Source: Rachycentron canadum
Taxonomy: Eukaryota; Chordata; Actinopteri; Carangiformes; Rachycentridae
NCBI GenBank assembly: GCA_038496675.1
Contig: CM076652.1
Coordinates: 12,373,164-12,437,163, forward strand
Direction of reading: 5' to 3'
Length of the DNA stretch: 64,000 bases
The position numbers were made by a program, and so were the translations under genes. Positions within the stretch are counted from its first letter, which is position 1. Every line of letters begins with the position of its first letter. Under the pieces are notes generated by a model. That model saw nothing but the letters and a program-made list of their open reading frames with translations. It did no database searches and had not been told where the DNA came from. Positions 47,850 to 60,700 of the stretch are shown here, piece after piece.

Positions 47850-47993
47850 GGGACAGAAGTCGTATGAAAAGAGCTGGGTCAGACAGGCTGATTCATAACA
47901 TAAAGAGCAACGAAACCACCATCTTTTGCTCAAAACGCGTTGACTACTGATGAAATCCCCCGTGGGAAAGAGAACACGAAAACACAGTTGAAG
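47850..47993 (+). other. rad52 non-coding first exon (approximate start)
   Basis: A GTTGAAG|GTATGTT donor at 47993/47994 and an acceptor CAG ending at 48458, 26 nt before the ATG, imply a 465-nt 5' UTR intron. The transcription start is not determinable. The intron contains a G-run near 48140 and a long TG repeat just before the acceptor. Confidence 0.5.
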
Positions 47994-48406
47994 GTATGTT
48001 ATTATTTTCCGATGGGCCCTAAAGGCAGCATAAACTCCTCCTCCGGTAGCAGGAGCGGGAAGTTCAGATCCTCGTTTAGCTGAAAAAAAGGTAAATATTT
48101 CGCTGCCGAGGCTGATTTATTCAACACAGTTTACTCCTTGGGGGGGGGGGGTTTAACTGTTGAGTTAGTATTAATGCGTATGGACTAAGTAACAGAGGTG
48201 TTAGCTAACGTGGTAATAGCGAGCGAAGCTAGTATTGACTTGTTAGTTTGACCCGCTCATGAGCAAACTGCGGTTAGCGTCTCTGCATTTTAGTAAAATT
48301 GTAGAAAATTGCTATTTTCTTCTCAATTTTGAAAGATTAAAGAGAGTTTATCTGAGTTAGAGCATGTGGTAGTTGTTGTTACTGTTTAGCTACATCAACT
48401 ATTGCC

Positions 48407-48408
<2 letters not shown>

Positions 48409-48453
<45 letters not shown>
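48409..48453. repeat. (TG)n microsatellite at the rad52 intron 1 acceptor
   Basis: About 22 TG units run directly into TTTCAG (ends 48458), so this repeat is effectively the polypyrimidine/UG tract of the 5' UTR intron. UG repeats are known CELF/TDP-43 binding sites; any effect here is inference. Confidence 0.95.
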
Positions 48454-48455
<2 letters not shown>

Positions 48456-48484
48456 CAGGGACCAGGGCAGAGCTCGGGAACAAC

Positions 48485-51475
48485 ATGTCCGGTAACACCG
48501 AGGAGCGCAGCGCCTCTGCGGCTGGGAGCTTCGGACAGGTGGGTGGACCACAGCTGTGCAGGGACACTTCACCCTGTCACACGTATATGGGACAAATGGG
48601 ACAAGTGATTCATTAGGAAGGTAAAACACAGCTGCTCACGTCCACTATGTGTTAGGGTGTGTATTTCTGTGTGTGTCTTTCTGTCCTCAGCCACCAAATC
48701 CAAAAATTAAGGATTCAACAACAACAACACCAACAATAATAGTAGTAATAATAATAATAATGAAATATATATGAAGCTCAAACCTTTTATAACAGGTGCA
48801 TGGATGAAAATGGGCTCTGAAACTGTCTTGTGAAAACAGAGCTGGATTGGGACAAAATCAGACAAAATCATCCCTTTGTATTATGGACAGTATATGATTC
48901 TAGATGTGAGTCCACCTTCATGCAGCTTTAAAGGTTAATAAAGACTCCAAAAATCTTAATCCAATAGAATTGGAAAAACAAACAAAAAATGGAATTACAA
49001 CAAAGAATGGACAGGAAATAAATATATTAAAAAAATGTAAATATGTTTTAAATGTTGATTTGTCCCTTTTTGTGTTTGTTTTTTTGGCTCCTAACTACTA
49101 ACTCTGCTGTGTTGACAGTATACCTACTCAGCTGAGGAGTACCAGGCGGTGCACAACGCTCTGCGTCAGAGACTGGGACCAGAGTACATCAGTACCAGGG
49201 TAGCTGGAGGAGGACAGAGGGCAAGTCTTTGTTTTGTTTTGTTTTTTTCTCTGCCAGTCTCTGTAACTGTGTTTCTCTCCAAATTTTCTGCAACAAATTT
49301 ACAAATTGTAGCTGAATTGTAGAAATAGTTGTAGACATCTATACAGCTGTTGCATTAATTTGAATTTATATGATCAAGTCACAAGCAAAATCAGACAGCA
49401 ATAAAAACTTGTTGCAACATGGAGCAAAACCAATAGCTATGATCATAAGGTCTCTTGACTGTAAGCCACTGTCCCTCTGTTTCAACAGGTGTGCTATATT
49501 GAAGGGCATCGTGTCATTGGCCTGGCTAATGAGATGTTTGGATACAATGGATGGTCTCACTCCATCTCTCAGCAGAATGTTGGTATGACTTAATGAACCT
49601 CTTGTCGCCAGAGGATCCCGTTTTAAGGCCACTTTGGAGACAACAGGCTAACAGGAGCTGTGTTTTTATTTTACAGACTTTGTAGACCACATCAACGGGA
49701 GGTTTTATGTTGGAGTGAGTGCATTTGTCAAAGTGCAGCTGAAGGTAAGATCACTTTCTTCATATGATTCCAGCAAAATTTTCATTACAAATCATCTCAT
49801 GAATTTCACCAGAAATCTTCAATATCCTTAAACCCTCATCACCCTTTGCTGCTAATGTTGTTCACGTGAATTTGTGTGTAATACTTATTTCTCCTTCAGG
49901 ATGGGTCGTTTCATGAGGATGTAGGCTATGGAGTCAGTGAGGGACTGAAGTCTAAAGCTCTGTCACTGGAAAAGGCGAGAAAGGAAGCTGTCACAGATGG
50001 CATGAAGAGAGCACTGAAGTACTAGAATTAGCATTTTTATACTTATTGTATGAAGAAAAAATTATCCAGAACAAACAATTAAAATATATTTATGTTGTCT
50101 TGTTGAGATGCTTCGGTAATGCTCTTGGAAACTGCATCTTGGATAAAGAATACCTCCTAGCCATAAACAAGCTCCCCAAACAGGTCAGACACAGTATATA
50201 AACTTTTAGTATTTAGTGTCTTTATTTTCATTTCAGTCTAAATGCTGAATTTTGGCTTCTCCTCCACACAAAGCCTCCTCCTCCTCTCAACCCAGCCCAG
50301 ACCAAGCGCTCTGAGGGGGAACCCTCAGTGGAGAAGGCCCGGTTCTCCAGTCTGGTCCGTGAGGAAAAGCCTGTATCTGCAGTTGGTCCTACCAGGATGC
50401 CACTGGAGCCCCGAGTCTTTGACCAGAACCAGAACTGTTCAGACGTTCACACTCCAAACAATGACTCTGCTTCTGACAGGAAGTGCGAGAGCATGGGCTC
50501 CAGGTGAACGTGCCACTTTACTCTTTCTCGTGTCTTTTGCAACTGTGCATCACCTTTGGTCTCAACCCTTCCTGTCCTCTTATCAGGCCTGCCATGGACT
50601 CTGTGGACGTTGTCGGATCTGATGTGCACACAGACCCCAAACAGCTGAGAAAGCTCAGACAGCAGCAACTGCAGCAGAAGTTCAGGAGAGAGATGGAGGC
50701 CAAGAAGCTACAGCAGAAACAGGAGCAGGCCAAGTCTGAGGATGCAGAGGTCGACATTGGACAAGGACCCAGTGGAGGTACAATTACATAATCCAGAGTA
50801 ACTTTATTCTGTTTAAAGCAGCAGGCTCAGTGGGCCAGATTCTGCCCCAGGGCCCATAGTTTGAGACCCCAAGTTTAAAAAGTCTCAGTATTTATGAGAG
50901 TATACGTTTTCTCTGCTGGTCTCTTTGAAGATGTTTCTGTTCCCCAGGTCATGAGGGTGCACTTGGGTTGAGTGACGGACACAACACAGTGAGCAGCAGG
51001 GACGAGTGTTTAGCAGGTGTTGTGATGAACCATCAGACACAGATGGTGTGGTGAGAAAACCTGCTGGTCTCACTCAGAGCTTGGTCTTCCTCTGCAGATG
51101 ATCCTGAGATGTGGGATTTCACTTTGGATGGGATCGAAGAGCTGGATTTACCAGCAGGTGAACCATCGTCCAGAGAGCTCAAACCCAGCACGCCTGGAAA
51201 TCATCATATGCAGACACGCAGTAAGACCCCCCAAAGACCCCCTGGTAGACCTCCAGATGAGGCCCAGTCATACAGCAAAGTACCTGACAGGACTCAGTTC
51301 AGACCTCAACACCAGAACCATTATCAGGGGAAACCAGGTGAAGTTTAATGAGCAGTTGTTCATTTGTTAATGAGCTGTATCATGTCATTTACTCTACTTC
51401 TTCAACGTTACAGCCGAAGCCTTCAGTCCGTACAGACAAGGACAGTACATGAAGAAACGCAGACTGGACACTTGA
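48485..51475 (+). CDS. rad52: DNA repair protein RAD52 homologue
   Basis: RAD52 anneals single-stranded DNA and assists RAD51 in homologous recombination in the nucleus. Coding exons: 48485-48538, 49119-49220, 49489-49582, 49677-49744, 49900-50018, 50108-50183, 50274-50503, 50587-50777, 51098-51337 and 51414-51475 (TGA), 411 residues against 418 in human. Residues ~19-190 are the ring-forming annealing domain (YTYSAEEYQAV, LGPEYISTR, VCYIEGHRVIGLANEMFGYNGW, VGYGVSEGLKSKALSLEKAR, CFGNALGNCILDKEYL). A Gln/Lys/Arg helix (LRKLRQQQLQQKFRREMEAK) corresponds to the RPA-binding region. The C terminus MKKRRLDT resembles the mammalian nuclear-localisation tail. The intron after 49220 appears to use a GC donor (CAGAGG|GCAAGT). 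It sits tail-to-tail with wnk1, as in human 12p13. The middle exon boundaries (50274-50503) are the least certain. Confidence 0.94.
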
Positions 51476-51608
51476 GTTTATGTGCTCTACACAGGAAAGT
51501 TCTCCAAATTATTTTTGTTTATATTCACTTTAGTGTGTTTACATATAAGTGATGTTTGATGAATTGCTGCTATTTTATTTTGATAAATATTGCCTGGGTT
51601 TGTTAAAA

Positions 51609-51614
51609 AATAAA
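51609..51614 (+). other. rad52 polyadenylation signal
   Basis: AATAAA lies 134 nt after the rad52 stop codon and is followed by GT-rich sequence about 20 nt downstream. It predicts a short 3' UTR. Confidence 0.6.
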
Positions 51615-51949
51615 ACTTACCACAGAAGTCAGTCTGCTGCAGTGATCGTCCTAATCAGGTGAAACTTTTTGATCATTCTCTTGAAGAATTTCTTGCAGTG
51701 TCCTTTAATGAACAGTATTTCTTTTAAAGCAAATTTTACTCGAGCACAACTGTCTATTAATAAAACCTCATCTTTGATTGTTGTTTGTCAGTTTTCAGGA
51801 CCTTTAACCCTTACACCAACTTTTTTTTTTTTTACTAATATGGAATAGTGGTAGAAAAACCTCATCTCAATTCCTCCTGGATAACTCCAGCAGTAAATAA
51901 AAAGGCACAGTCGGGTCATAATGTTTTAATTACACCAATAAGCATGACA

Positions 51950-54775
51950 AGTACTTTAATTGATATTTTTTATTTGTTTTTACATTTTGTACAATGTGAA
52001 AAACACACAAAACAGACACTGTATCACAGGAAGTCTGTGAGGAGGGATCCAAAATAATAAAACAGATATTACTGCGTGTCAGTAGCCTCAAACAGTACTG
52101 TATGAAGGTCTGTGATAATTACTGATAAGATAGTAGCACATGGAGCTTAAGCTTTGTTGTGAGCTTGTGCTGTACAGTGGCCAGTTGTCATTTGTAAGAT
52201 TAAACACCAGTGAAGCTGGCATGCAGAAAGTATATAGTCTGATATTGAAGTTGTGCCTGTGACACTGGTGAATGACAATTAAACAGACAACACTTTGTGA
52301 TGACTCATGGGAAGGCAAATTAAAAAAAACAAAACAAAAAAAACACTAATATACCAATATCAAAAACATTGAAGTCAGTAACAACCCTCATCAGCATGCA
52401 AATGTTTCCATTACCCCTCAGTCCTTATAAAACTTTAAACATTGCATATTCTGCATTGCAGTAACTTAGTTTTTCTCTAGAGAAGTTTAACTATTCATCC
52501 AATCTACGAGCAGGCGAAAGAGTCACAACGACAGCATGGCACTCGTGAGGTGGTGAGACAAAAGTTGAGTCAGCATCAGAGCGTGACAACTTTTAAACTT
52601 TTAAACAGCTCACTCGCTGCCTGAACAAGTGCTTCTATGAAATGGTTTAATAATAAATCCACAAAAACAAATGTCAGTGAGAACCAAGTACGCATGAGCC
52701 AAATATAAATACACAGCTGATTACACAACCAACACAAATGTAACTGTAGAGAGAAAAGAAACAGTTTTTTATATTACTCTGTGTGCTCTTTGTTCTGCAG
52801 TCCCATGTGTGGTGTCTGGTCCAACATTATAGATTGTGATATCTTTTGAGTTGGCCATGTTGAGTTGTGTTTTTTTGTGTCGTGTTACACTGGTTTTATG
52901 CAGTACAGTCACAGCTACAGGGATATATGAATCTGGAACTTGTCATTAGTGAGGATGCAAGGCACTAAAGTGTTCCTCATGTTTACAGGTTAGAGTGCAT
53001 GTGCACGTAGAGTGGGTCACCACAAGCATACTCTAGTGACTGAGCGTTAAGTGAAAGCATTAACTCACATTAACATATGTACAATAAAATAGAAAAAGGG
53101 GCAGGGCAGTCATAGATAGAAGAGCTTAATAAACCACAGGATTACTCCTGCGTGCTGAGAAGGATACCAATAACAACAACCCTGCAATTGCACTTCTTAT
53201 ATTCCTTTAACTACATGTTGTTTAACAACCTTTAATAATAATTACAGTGAAACAACATCAAAATCTGATGGCTGAATACAGGTCCATAAAGAACATTTGT
53301 TTGTTTTTATTAAATAACGCATACAAAAACAGACCACAGAAAGAGAACCCCAGACACTTGTGAGTTGAGACATGACGGCTAAATGTTATGATATTTAATG
53401 TGACATGACTTTGCTAACATCCTGTTCATCTGTGTTGTGCACTGACTGTGTAAACAACTGGCAGAAGTGGGAAAGCTGCGTCTCCTCAGGGTCCGAAACC
53501 TTCCACAAATACTATACTGATAAACCAAAACTGTTAAATTTGTATGATATGATAAGTAGACTTTGAACTGCCCATATCTCATAGCTAAGCACTAAGCGAA
53601 GTGGTTTCGTGTGTCAACTTAAGATTCTTAACAAGATTTCATTCTTGTGTAAAATCGAGAAAAAACAAAAATAATTTATCACCCTGCAAACACCCTCTAC
53701 AGATTGTGATCTACAGCAGCATCACCTCCTCAGTTTCACTTTAACTCTGAATGGTGCTCAACACCAGGACAATGCTTTTTATGTGGCAGATCCACTGGCT
53801 TACATGTCAGACGTGAATAAAAAAAGAAAAAAAAAAACAAAATCAGTATGACAATAAAGCTATATGACAGACACAACTGAAATCACAATGACACCAGACT
53901 CTTACAGGGACATAAATATGCTTAATGTGGAATCATAACATAAGAAATATCTATATACAAAGTTATAATGTTTAAATGTGTTTGGGAATTAAGGCCACAG
54001 TTACAAGGGACAGTTTACCTACTCTTTGTCATTATTACATTTAACTTAATAGGTAGCAACTAGGATGTATTTATATTCCAACCATTACACTCCAACCTAA
54101 CTTACTATATCTTTCTTTATCTCGCTTCACCAGTCACACTTCATTGCTCCATGTGGAACAAACTAACTGTCCCACTCTTATCTTCCACATTCTGTACACT
54201 CACATTCTCCTTCGCTCTCTGAGACAACGAAACCTACCATCCCAAGTCACTCAGCCAGGTCAATGTCTAGTCAGGTGTGTGTTGTGGTATATTAGTTCAA
54301 CTCTTTTCAGTGCCGGTTTGGCTTTAAGTCAGAACCAGTAAAGGTGTCAAACAGAATCTGTCCTCCCTTTCCTCTTCAAAGGAATCCCAACATTATGTCT
54401 GCTCTCAAAAAGACTTCTTTGGCTGCTGTTGGTTGTGCCTTTGGGTCGTCACATCAATGGACACAACCAACCTGCTCGTCACAGCTCAATTCCACAGCTA
54501 ATGGCAGGCTAAGTGTGAGACTGTTGTGCTGTGGATGTGTATTGCACTCTCCCTCCAACTGCCAGACAGATTTGGATCTGTCTGAGAGGACACAGATCAA
54601 CTCATAACATATTATGATAAAAGTTGAAAAAAAAAAAAAAATAAAAAAAAAAAAATATCCAGCAAACTAACCCATAAACTGCAAAGAGGGCTAGTGTTTC
54701 TCGATCAACGACTGGTCTGCCCTCTTTGCCCTGTGTGGTCCTGTGGTTTCAGCCTGGACCAGGGCTCTGACTGGG
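51950..54775 (-). other. wnk1 3' UTR (long)
   Basis: From the wnk1 stop at 54776 down to a minus-strand AATAAA (plus-strand TTTATT, about 51968-51973) there are about 2.8 kb without a recognisable gene. An internal A-rich run is at 54626-54656. If that signal is used, the wnk1 and rad52 transcripts end within roughly 350 bp of each other. Confidence 0.5.
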
Positions 54776-57700
54776 CTACGTAGGCCTAAGGTTGGACCCT
54801 CCAGGGCTGACTGATTTCTGGGAGGCTGGCGTGTTCACCAAATGGTAGCCTTGATGCATGGACACTGAGGCTGTCGCAGGCGGCTGATACTGTGTTAGTG
54901 GCTGGGCAGGGTTAAGCATGCTGACCTGACAGGTGCCTGTGGGTCCTGCCCACTGAGGAGCACTGTATGGCGCTGAGGCATAGCCAAACCCCTGAGCAAC
55001 TGGGCCCAGAGAGCCCTTACGGGACCCTAGTGGGACAGAGGGATTGGCTGGGTTGGGAAGGTGAGTGGTAGTGGTGGATGTGGTGTTGGAAGCCGTAGGA
55101 AGTGTAGGGCAGAGGTAACCTGGAGCTGAGAATTTACGACCCATGTTGGCTGGAGGAATTATCTGTTACAGAAAAAATAAAAATCTTACTACTGAATATG
55201 TGGCATTATTACAAACACAGTGGTTAACAAAACATAGGTATTATATTCTATCATGCAGTCAATGCTCCAAATTTCTTTAAAAGAAAGTACTGAATGCTTA
55301 CATCATGTCCCAGTGCTACCTGTGCTCCAGTTTTAGGACCTCTTTTGCAGTGGGAGAGGTTGATAGCATCTCTGGCCCAGTTATCTACCAGTTGGTGCAG
55401 GTCATCAGTGAAGGTGCCCTTGCCCTTCTGGGCGTGAGAGGCAGGAGGAGTAGGTCCAGTTGCCTGGGTCAGGGAAGTAGAATGGTTCTGGCAGTGGCCT
55501 GAACCATTTGTGGAGCTGGTCCCACTTGATCCTGGGAAACAAGAGGAGAAGCAAGCTGTGAAAGAGGAAATACATTTAGGAAATCAATTCAAGCAACTCA
55601 CTGTGATGTGAGCAAGTGCTTGCACATACCCGTGGAACAACTGCTGAGACTGGGCATAGATGGAGAAGATTGGAGCTGCTGTATGGACAACCTGTCAACT
55701 TGTGATGCATCTGCTGCTGTTTCTGAGGCCTCTGATGCTGAGGGCAAACTTTGCTTTGGAGGGGACTCTGAACCATGGAGGCTCTGAACTGAGGCTGGGG
55801 ATCCTGAACACATGATCACAGCACAGAATGAGTATTAGATTTTAATATGAATATACCATTTCAACAATGAGACTATGGGTAAAGCATGTACACAGAACAC
55901 AAACTGTACTGCCCTCAAAGTTGATATCAAATTAGCTTTGAGAGCCAATAAACAGCCAGTTTATTGTCCTTACCTGAGTGTATGGGACTGGGCTGTCCAC
56001 TGCTGCGAGCAGATTTGTGGCCTTTGCTTTTAAGCCTACGTCGACCTCCAGCCATGGCCACAGCAGGGGAGCAGACAGATGGAGGAGGATGTTTCCCCAT
56101 GCGCATGAACAGAGCTTCTATCTCTTCTTTCTGTCGAGTCTGCAAGGCCTGAATCTCCTTCATGTGTCTGTGAGCAGGAGAGGAAAGGCAGAAAAACAGT
56201 AATGTTAAAACACTTCTACTGAGCTGTGAACTTAAAGTAGTATGGGTAGATAAGGGTTGTGTAAAATGGAATTGTAAACATGTGTCATACTTTTCTCTCA
56301 GACGGCTAATTTCTTTTTTCAAAGCCTCATCCTCATTCTCCGAGTCGTCATCATTGTCACTACTGTAATGGGTATGTGCATTATGCTGGTCAGAGGCTGA
56401 CGAAGAGGGCCCGTTCTGCATACTGGAGCCATGGGATGGACTGGAACCTGCTGCTGGAGCTGGAGTCACTGAGGGACATTAAACACAATAGGTCATTAGT
56501 GCAATACAGTAGGTTTATCTCAGGACCTTGTATGATATTTTAAAATGTACTCTTGACGTCCATTTGTGTTTTTTGCACAGGATAAAGAAAACATTTGCTT
56601 CATGCTAATTTACTGACCAAATCCAAGGATAATCTTCTGATAAGCTTAAAACAAAAATAATTTTTAAGCACAGCAGCTAAATAGGTCCAGTGAATTTGCA
56701 AATGTTATCAAAGCTCTCATTAATAATTCCCACTGCAGCCTATGCCAACAGGATAGATTCAAATATAATAAATGAGGCAGGGTTGTAGATGCCTCCACAG
56801 AGTCCATTACTTTCTAAAAGGCACCTCAGAGTGCATTAACCCGCTTATAGCATAATTACCTATTAAAGGGAAAAAAATGGATGGCTGTGATAAAATGGTC
56901 ATCCATTTTTAAGATCCTTATTATTTTTCATTTAGCCAGTTACAGTGATAGCAGTGAACGCACTGGTAAGACAATGTGAAAAATCTGCTTTGCATGGTTC
57001 TAGTAGCATCCTGTGCAATATATTAGGCCTGTGTGAGGAGGGCTTTAAACTAGTTTATCTACTGATACTGAGCTTTTATGAATTTGCTATAATGCTAGTC
57101 CACACCTGTGACAGAAAACCGTCCCACTTTAGAGCCAGTGGTGGGCCCAGATGTGGCATCGCTGCTTGTGGACACTTGAAAGCGTCCAATAGTGGTACGA
57201 TGACCAGCAGCAGACAAGGCTCCATTTACAGTGTCAGTTTCACAAACTCCTTTGGACAGAGATGTTGACCGATGAAGGGTATTTTCTGGACTTGAGGGGG
57301 AGGATGAGGAGGAGGAGGAAGAGGAGGAAGAGGAGGAGGAAGTTGTAGAGGACGGTGTGAGAGAGGAGGAGGAAACAATGCTGGAAGGTTCTGGAGCACA
57401 GCTGGACACACCATCAGTGGCAATGGACACCTGAGAAAGATGAAGGAGTCATTTTAAATGAACCTGTGCTTTAACTTAATTATTGGACTGAATTAATTCC
57501 ACTCATTTTTATTTTTGTCTAAAACTTACTTGGAAACGTCCCAAAGTGAAATCTGCTGCTGGAGGCTGGACTCTGTTACCTCCTTGAACCGTCTCTGGGC
57601 TCAGAGCTCTCCTCAATTGTGCATCCAAATTACCCAGAGGTTGCTGTGACTGTAGATTTACACAAACAGGATTGAATTAACTGTGTAAGCAGTACTAGTA

Positions 57701-60700
57701 GAATCGTGTACTCTTGAAACCCGAGAGCAGTCATGAGGCAGGTAGTATTGCAATGACAATGTAGATCCTACCTGATTCGGTCCAGGAAATGGGGGTACAA
57801 GGTCAGTTGAAGGTGTAGCAGCTTGATCAAAACCAGTAGGTAAAGTCTAAAAAAAAAATATATATAACAAAGAGGGAAGTACAAATTCAAATTACAGCAT
57901 TAAACTGCATGTAGGATTTATTATTGGATGCTGCAGTTTTCACTAACCTGTGCCCTGGGCTTAGTTGGAGGGGTATGGGCATGTCCTGCTGGGGTAAGAC
58001 CCTGCCCTGGGGTGGTTGTGGGGCCTTGGACACCTTGGACCCCAGAAGTGAGGGGAAGGTTAGATGGGGGCACCAGGACGGCTCCAGGTGGAGGGGAAGA
58101 AGTTCCCGTGGGAGGAGAGGAGGTCCCTGTGTTCTGACCAGGATCAACTGATGCAGAGGCAGTGCTCAGGTCTTTAAAGAGGGACCTCAGTTTCTTATCT
58201 AGAGCTTGGATGTCATCTCTACCAATGTTCTTTGTCTGGAGCTCAGCCCCTTCTGGCTCCACTGGTTGTGGTTGGACCTGACTCTGGCTGGTTGATGAGG
58301 TGGGAGGTGGGGGCTGAGCAGAAATGGGAACAGGCTGACACTGAGAAGTTGTGTGTTGTGGTGCATGGATGGATGAATTCATAGGCTGAGAAGATGTAAC
58401 ACCACTATTAAAAGGCTGCTGCTCTGAAACAGGGACAGTACCAGTACTATTGGTTGCTACACTAGCAACAGAGACAGAACTATTGCTCAGCTGAGGCCCG
58501 GGTACTGTGGGGAGGGAGGTCTGTGCTGATGGAGGAGAAATGGTAGAAGACAATGGAGGGATAGCGGTAGCTGGTGGAAGTTGTGAGGTGGGTGTTTCAT
58601 GGGAAGACTGAGATGTACTGGGATCACTGATGACAGGTGTGGGAGTTTGGGATTGAGTGGATATAGGTATAGGGGAAATTCTCCCAGTGGAGGGAGGTGG
58701 TGAGGATGTTGCAGTAGATGGGAGAGACACCGCAGGAAAAGTTGTGCTAGTGGTAGTAGCCACAGCTTCGGAAGAACCCACGATATTGTTAGAATTTAGT
58801 CCAGGCTCAGTGGTCGGGGCAGTGCCTAGTTCATGTTCAGCAGCAGGGGGATCGATGGTGCTGCCTCTCTCAACACGAGCTAGCTTCATCTTACTAAAAG
58901 CCTGCTGTAGGGTCCCAGATGGAGCAGACAGAGAAAGGCCTAATGTCATTGTGGGAGCTAGAAAAAAAGGAAAATGATGAAGTAGTTATATTAAACTTAT
59001 ATTCATTGAAATTGATAAATTAAGAGAAATATGTAAAAACAGCTAAGTGAACTATAGAAACAGAAAAAAACATAAATTTTTTTTGCTAAATATCATGATA
59101 AAATTAAATATTTCTCATTTCAGTCACTCACTAATTAATAAAATTACACATCTGTAATCTAAGCGGCCTCAGATACAGAATACAATACAATGACTTAAAG
59201 AACAAAACAAGCTTTTCTCTCACCAGGGGCAGGCTCATCTCCAAAGGATGTGTTAGCAGAAGAGGCTCCAAAGAACTGCTCTCTAAGTCGTGACTCTGGC
59301 ACTGGGCTGACGATAAACCTTCGTCCTGCTGAATGCACCACCTGGGCTGTTGTACTGGGGGAAATACCTGAAAGAAAAGTCAAAAGAAAGGTCAGATAGG
59401 AGGCGGGAGTTAGACTTTTAACACTATTTCTGGTTTAAGTTTGTTAAAGTTTGTTAACCTGGCAGCATGGGAACAGACAGCTCAGGCTGTTGTTGGAGGT
59501 CACTCATCTACAAAGAGATAAAATGTGTCAGGGGTCAGGGGCCTCAGTCAGCTCAGCAGGCTTGAATCAAATTGTTATCTTGTTAATAAGGTGATGTGCA
59601 CTAAATGAATACCTGAGAAAAGCCTTCCTTCATCCCCTCTCCTTTCTCATCAGCCATTTCTATGACTTCACGGACCTGTTCAATGAAGGACTCCCGCTCA
59701 CTTTCCAAGATAAACTCACTCTCAACCTGAAAAAGAGAGCAAAAACGTATAACTGCAGTAACTGCAACTGATAAATGGCTTTGTGAAGTTCATTGTTGAT
59801 GGTTGAAGCAGTAGGTATTAAAAAGACAAAATAACATTAGCAACATTAGCTGTTGTTTTTTTGTTGTTATGGTGGATTGTCATTGTCAATTGCCATTTTA
59901 ATATGATCTTGTCAATGGTAGCCATGCAAGCCATATAATCTAGTGTGAACATAGCCTGTATTACAAGATTTTATTAATTGTAACAAACAATCATTGGATA
60001 GTTAATACTTTCTAAACATTTAGTGGAAAGAAAATTAGTGAACCACTACTACCATGATCTGTGCAATCTCCTCTGGATTATCACCATCAAGGTCAAATTT
60101 GAAGGTCACCATCTTCCTGTTGTGTGTTTCCAGCTGGCATTCTGCTACTCTGTCACCCACATTAGAGATCTGCAAAACATTGATTTAGGTTAAAACTGTT
60201 AAATAATACAGAGCTTAAGAAAGAATCTGAATTAACTCGTTAGTTCAGGTTCATACACTAAGAACATTTAGCTTGGCCTTTGTGGTCTTCTCATGGCGGG
60301 AGCGACTGCGAACGGATCGCCTCTGGTGACGCTTCAGTGAACGTCCCTCATGGCGACCTCCTGATGTAGAACTTCCATCATTGCCATCACTAAGACCTGA
60401 AGCTGCATCTGACAGGCAGCTGTAAGAAACATGAATCCATGAGCAAGAGATCAGATAAGTTTTGTGATGCTGATGAAGCTTCCTTTGCAAAAAAACAAAA
60501 CAAAAAAACCTTCCTGCTCACCTTTCTACAGATGGTGGAACCAGTGGAGAAGATCCTGCTGGTTGCTCCACTGATGTTGACTGAGGAACACTCATAGCAG
60601 ACTGAAACAAAAATAATTTCACAAATCAAGCACTTCATGTCAAAAACAAGTCTCAAAATTTGAAAGTTTTTTTTGAAAGCGTATGTGCGTTACTATTTTG

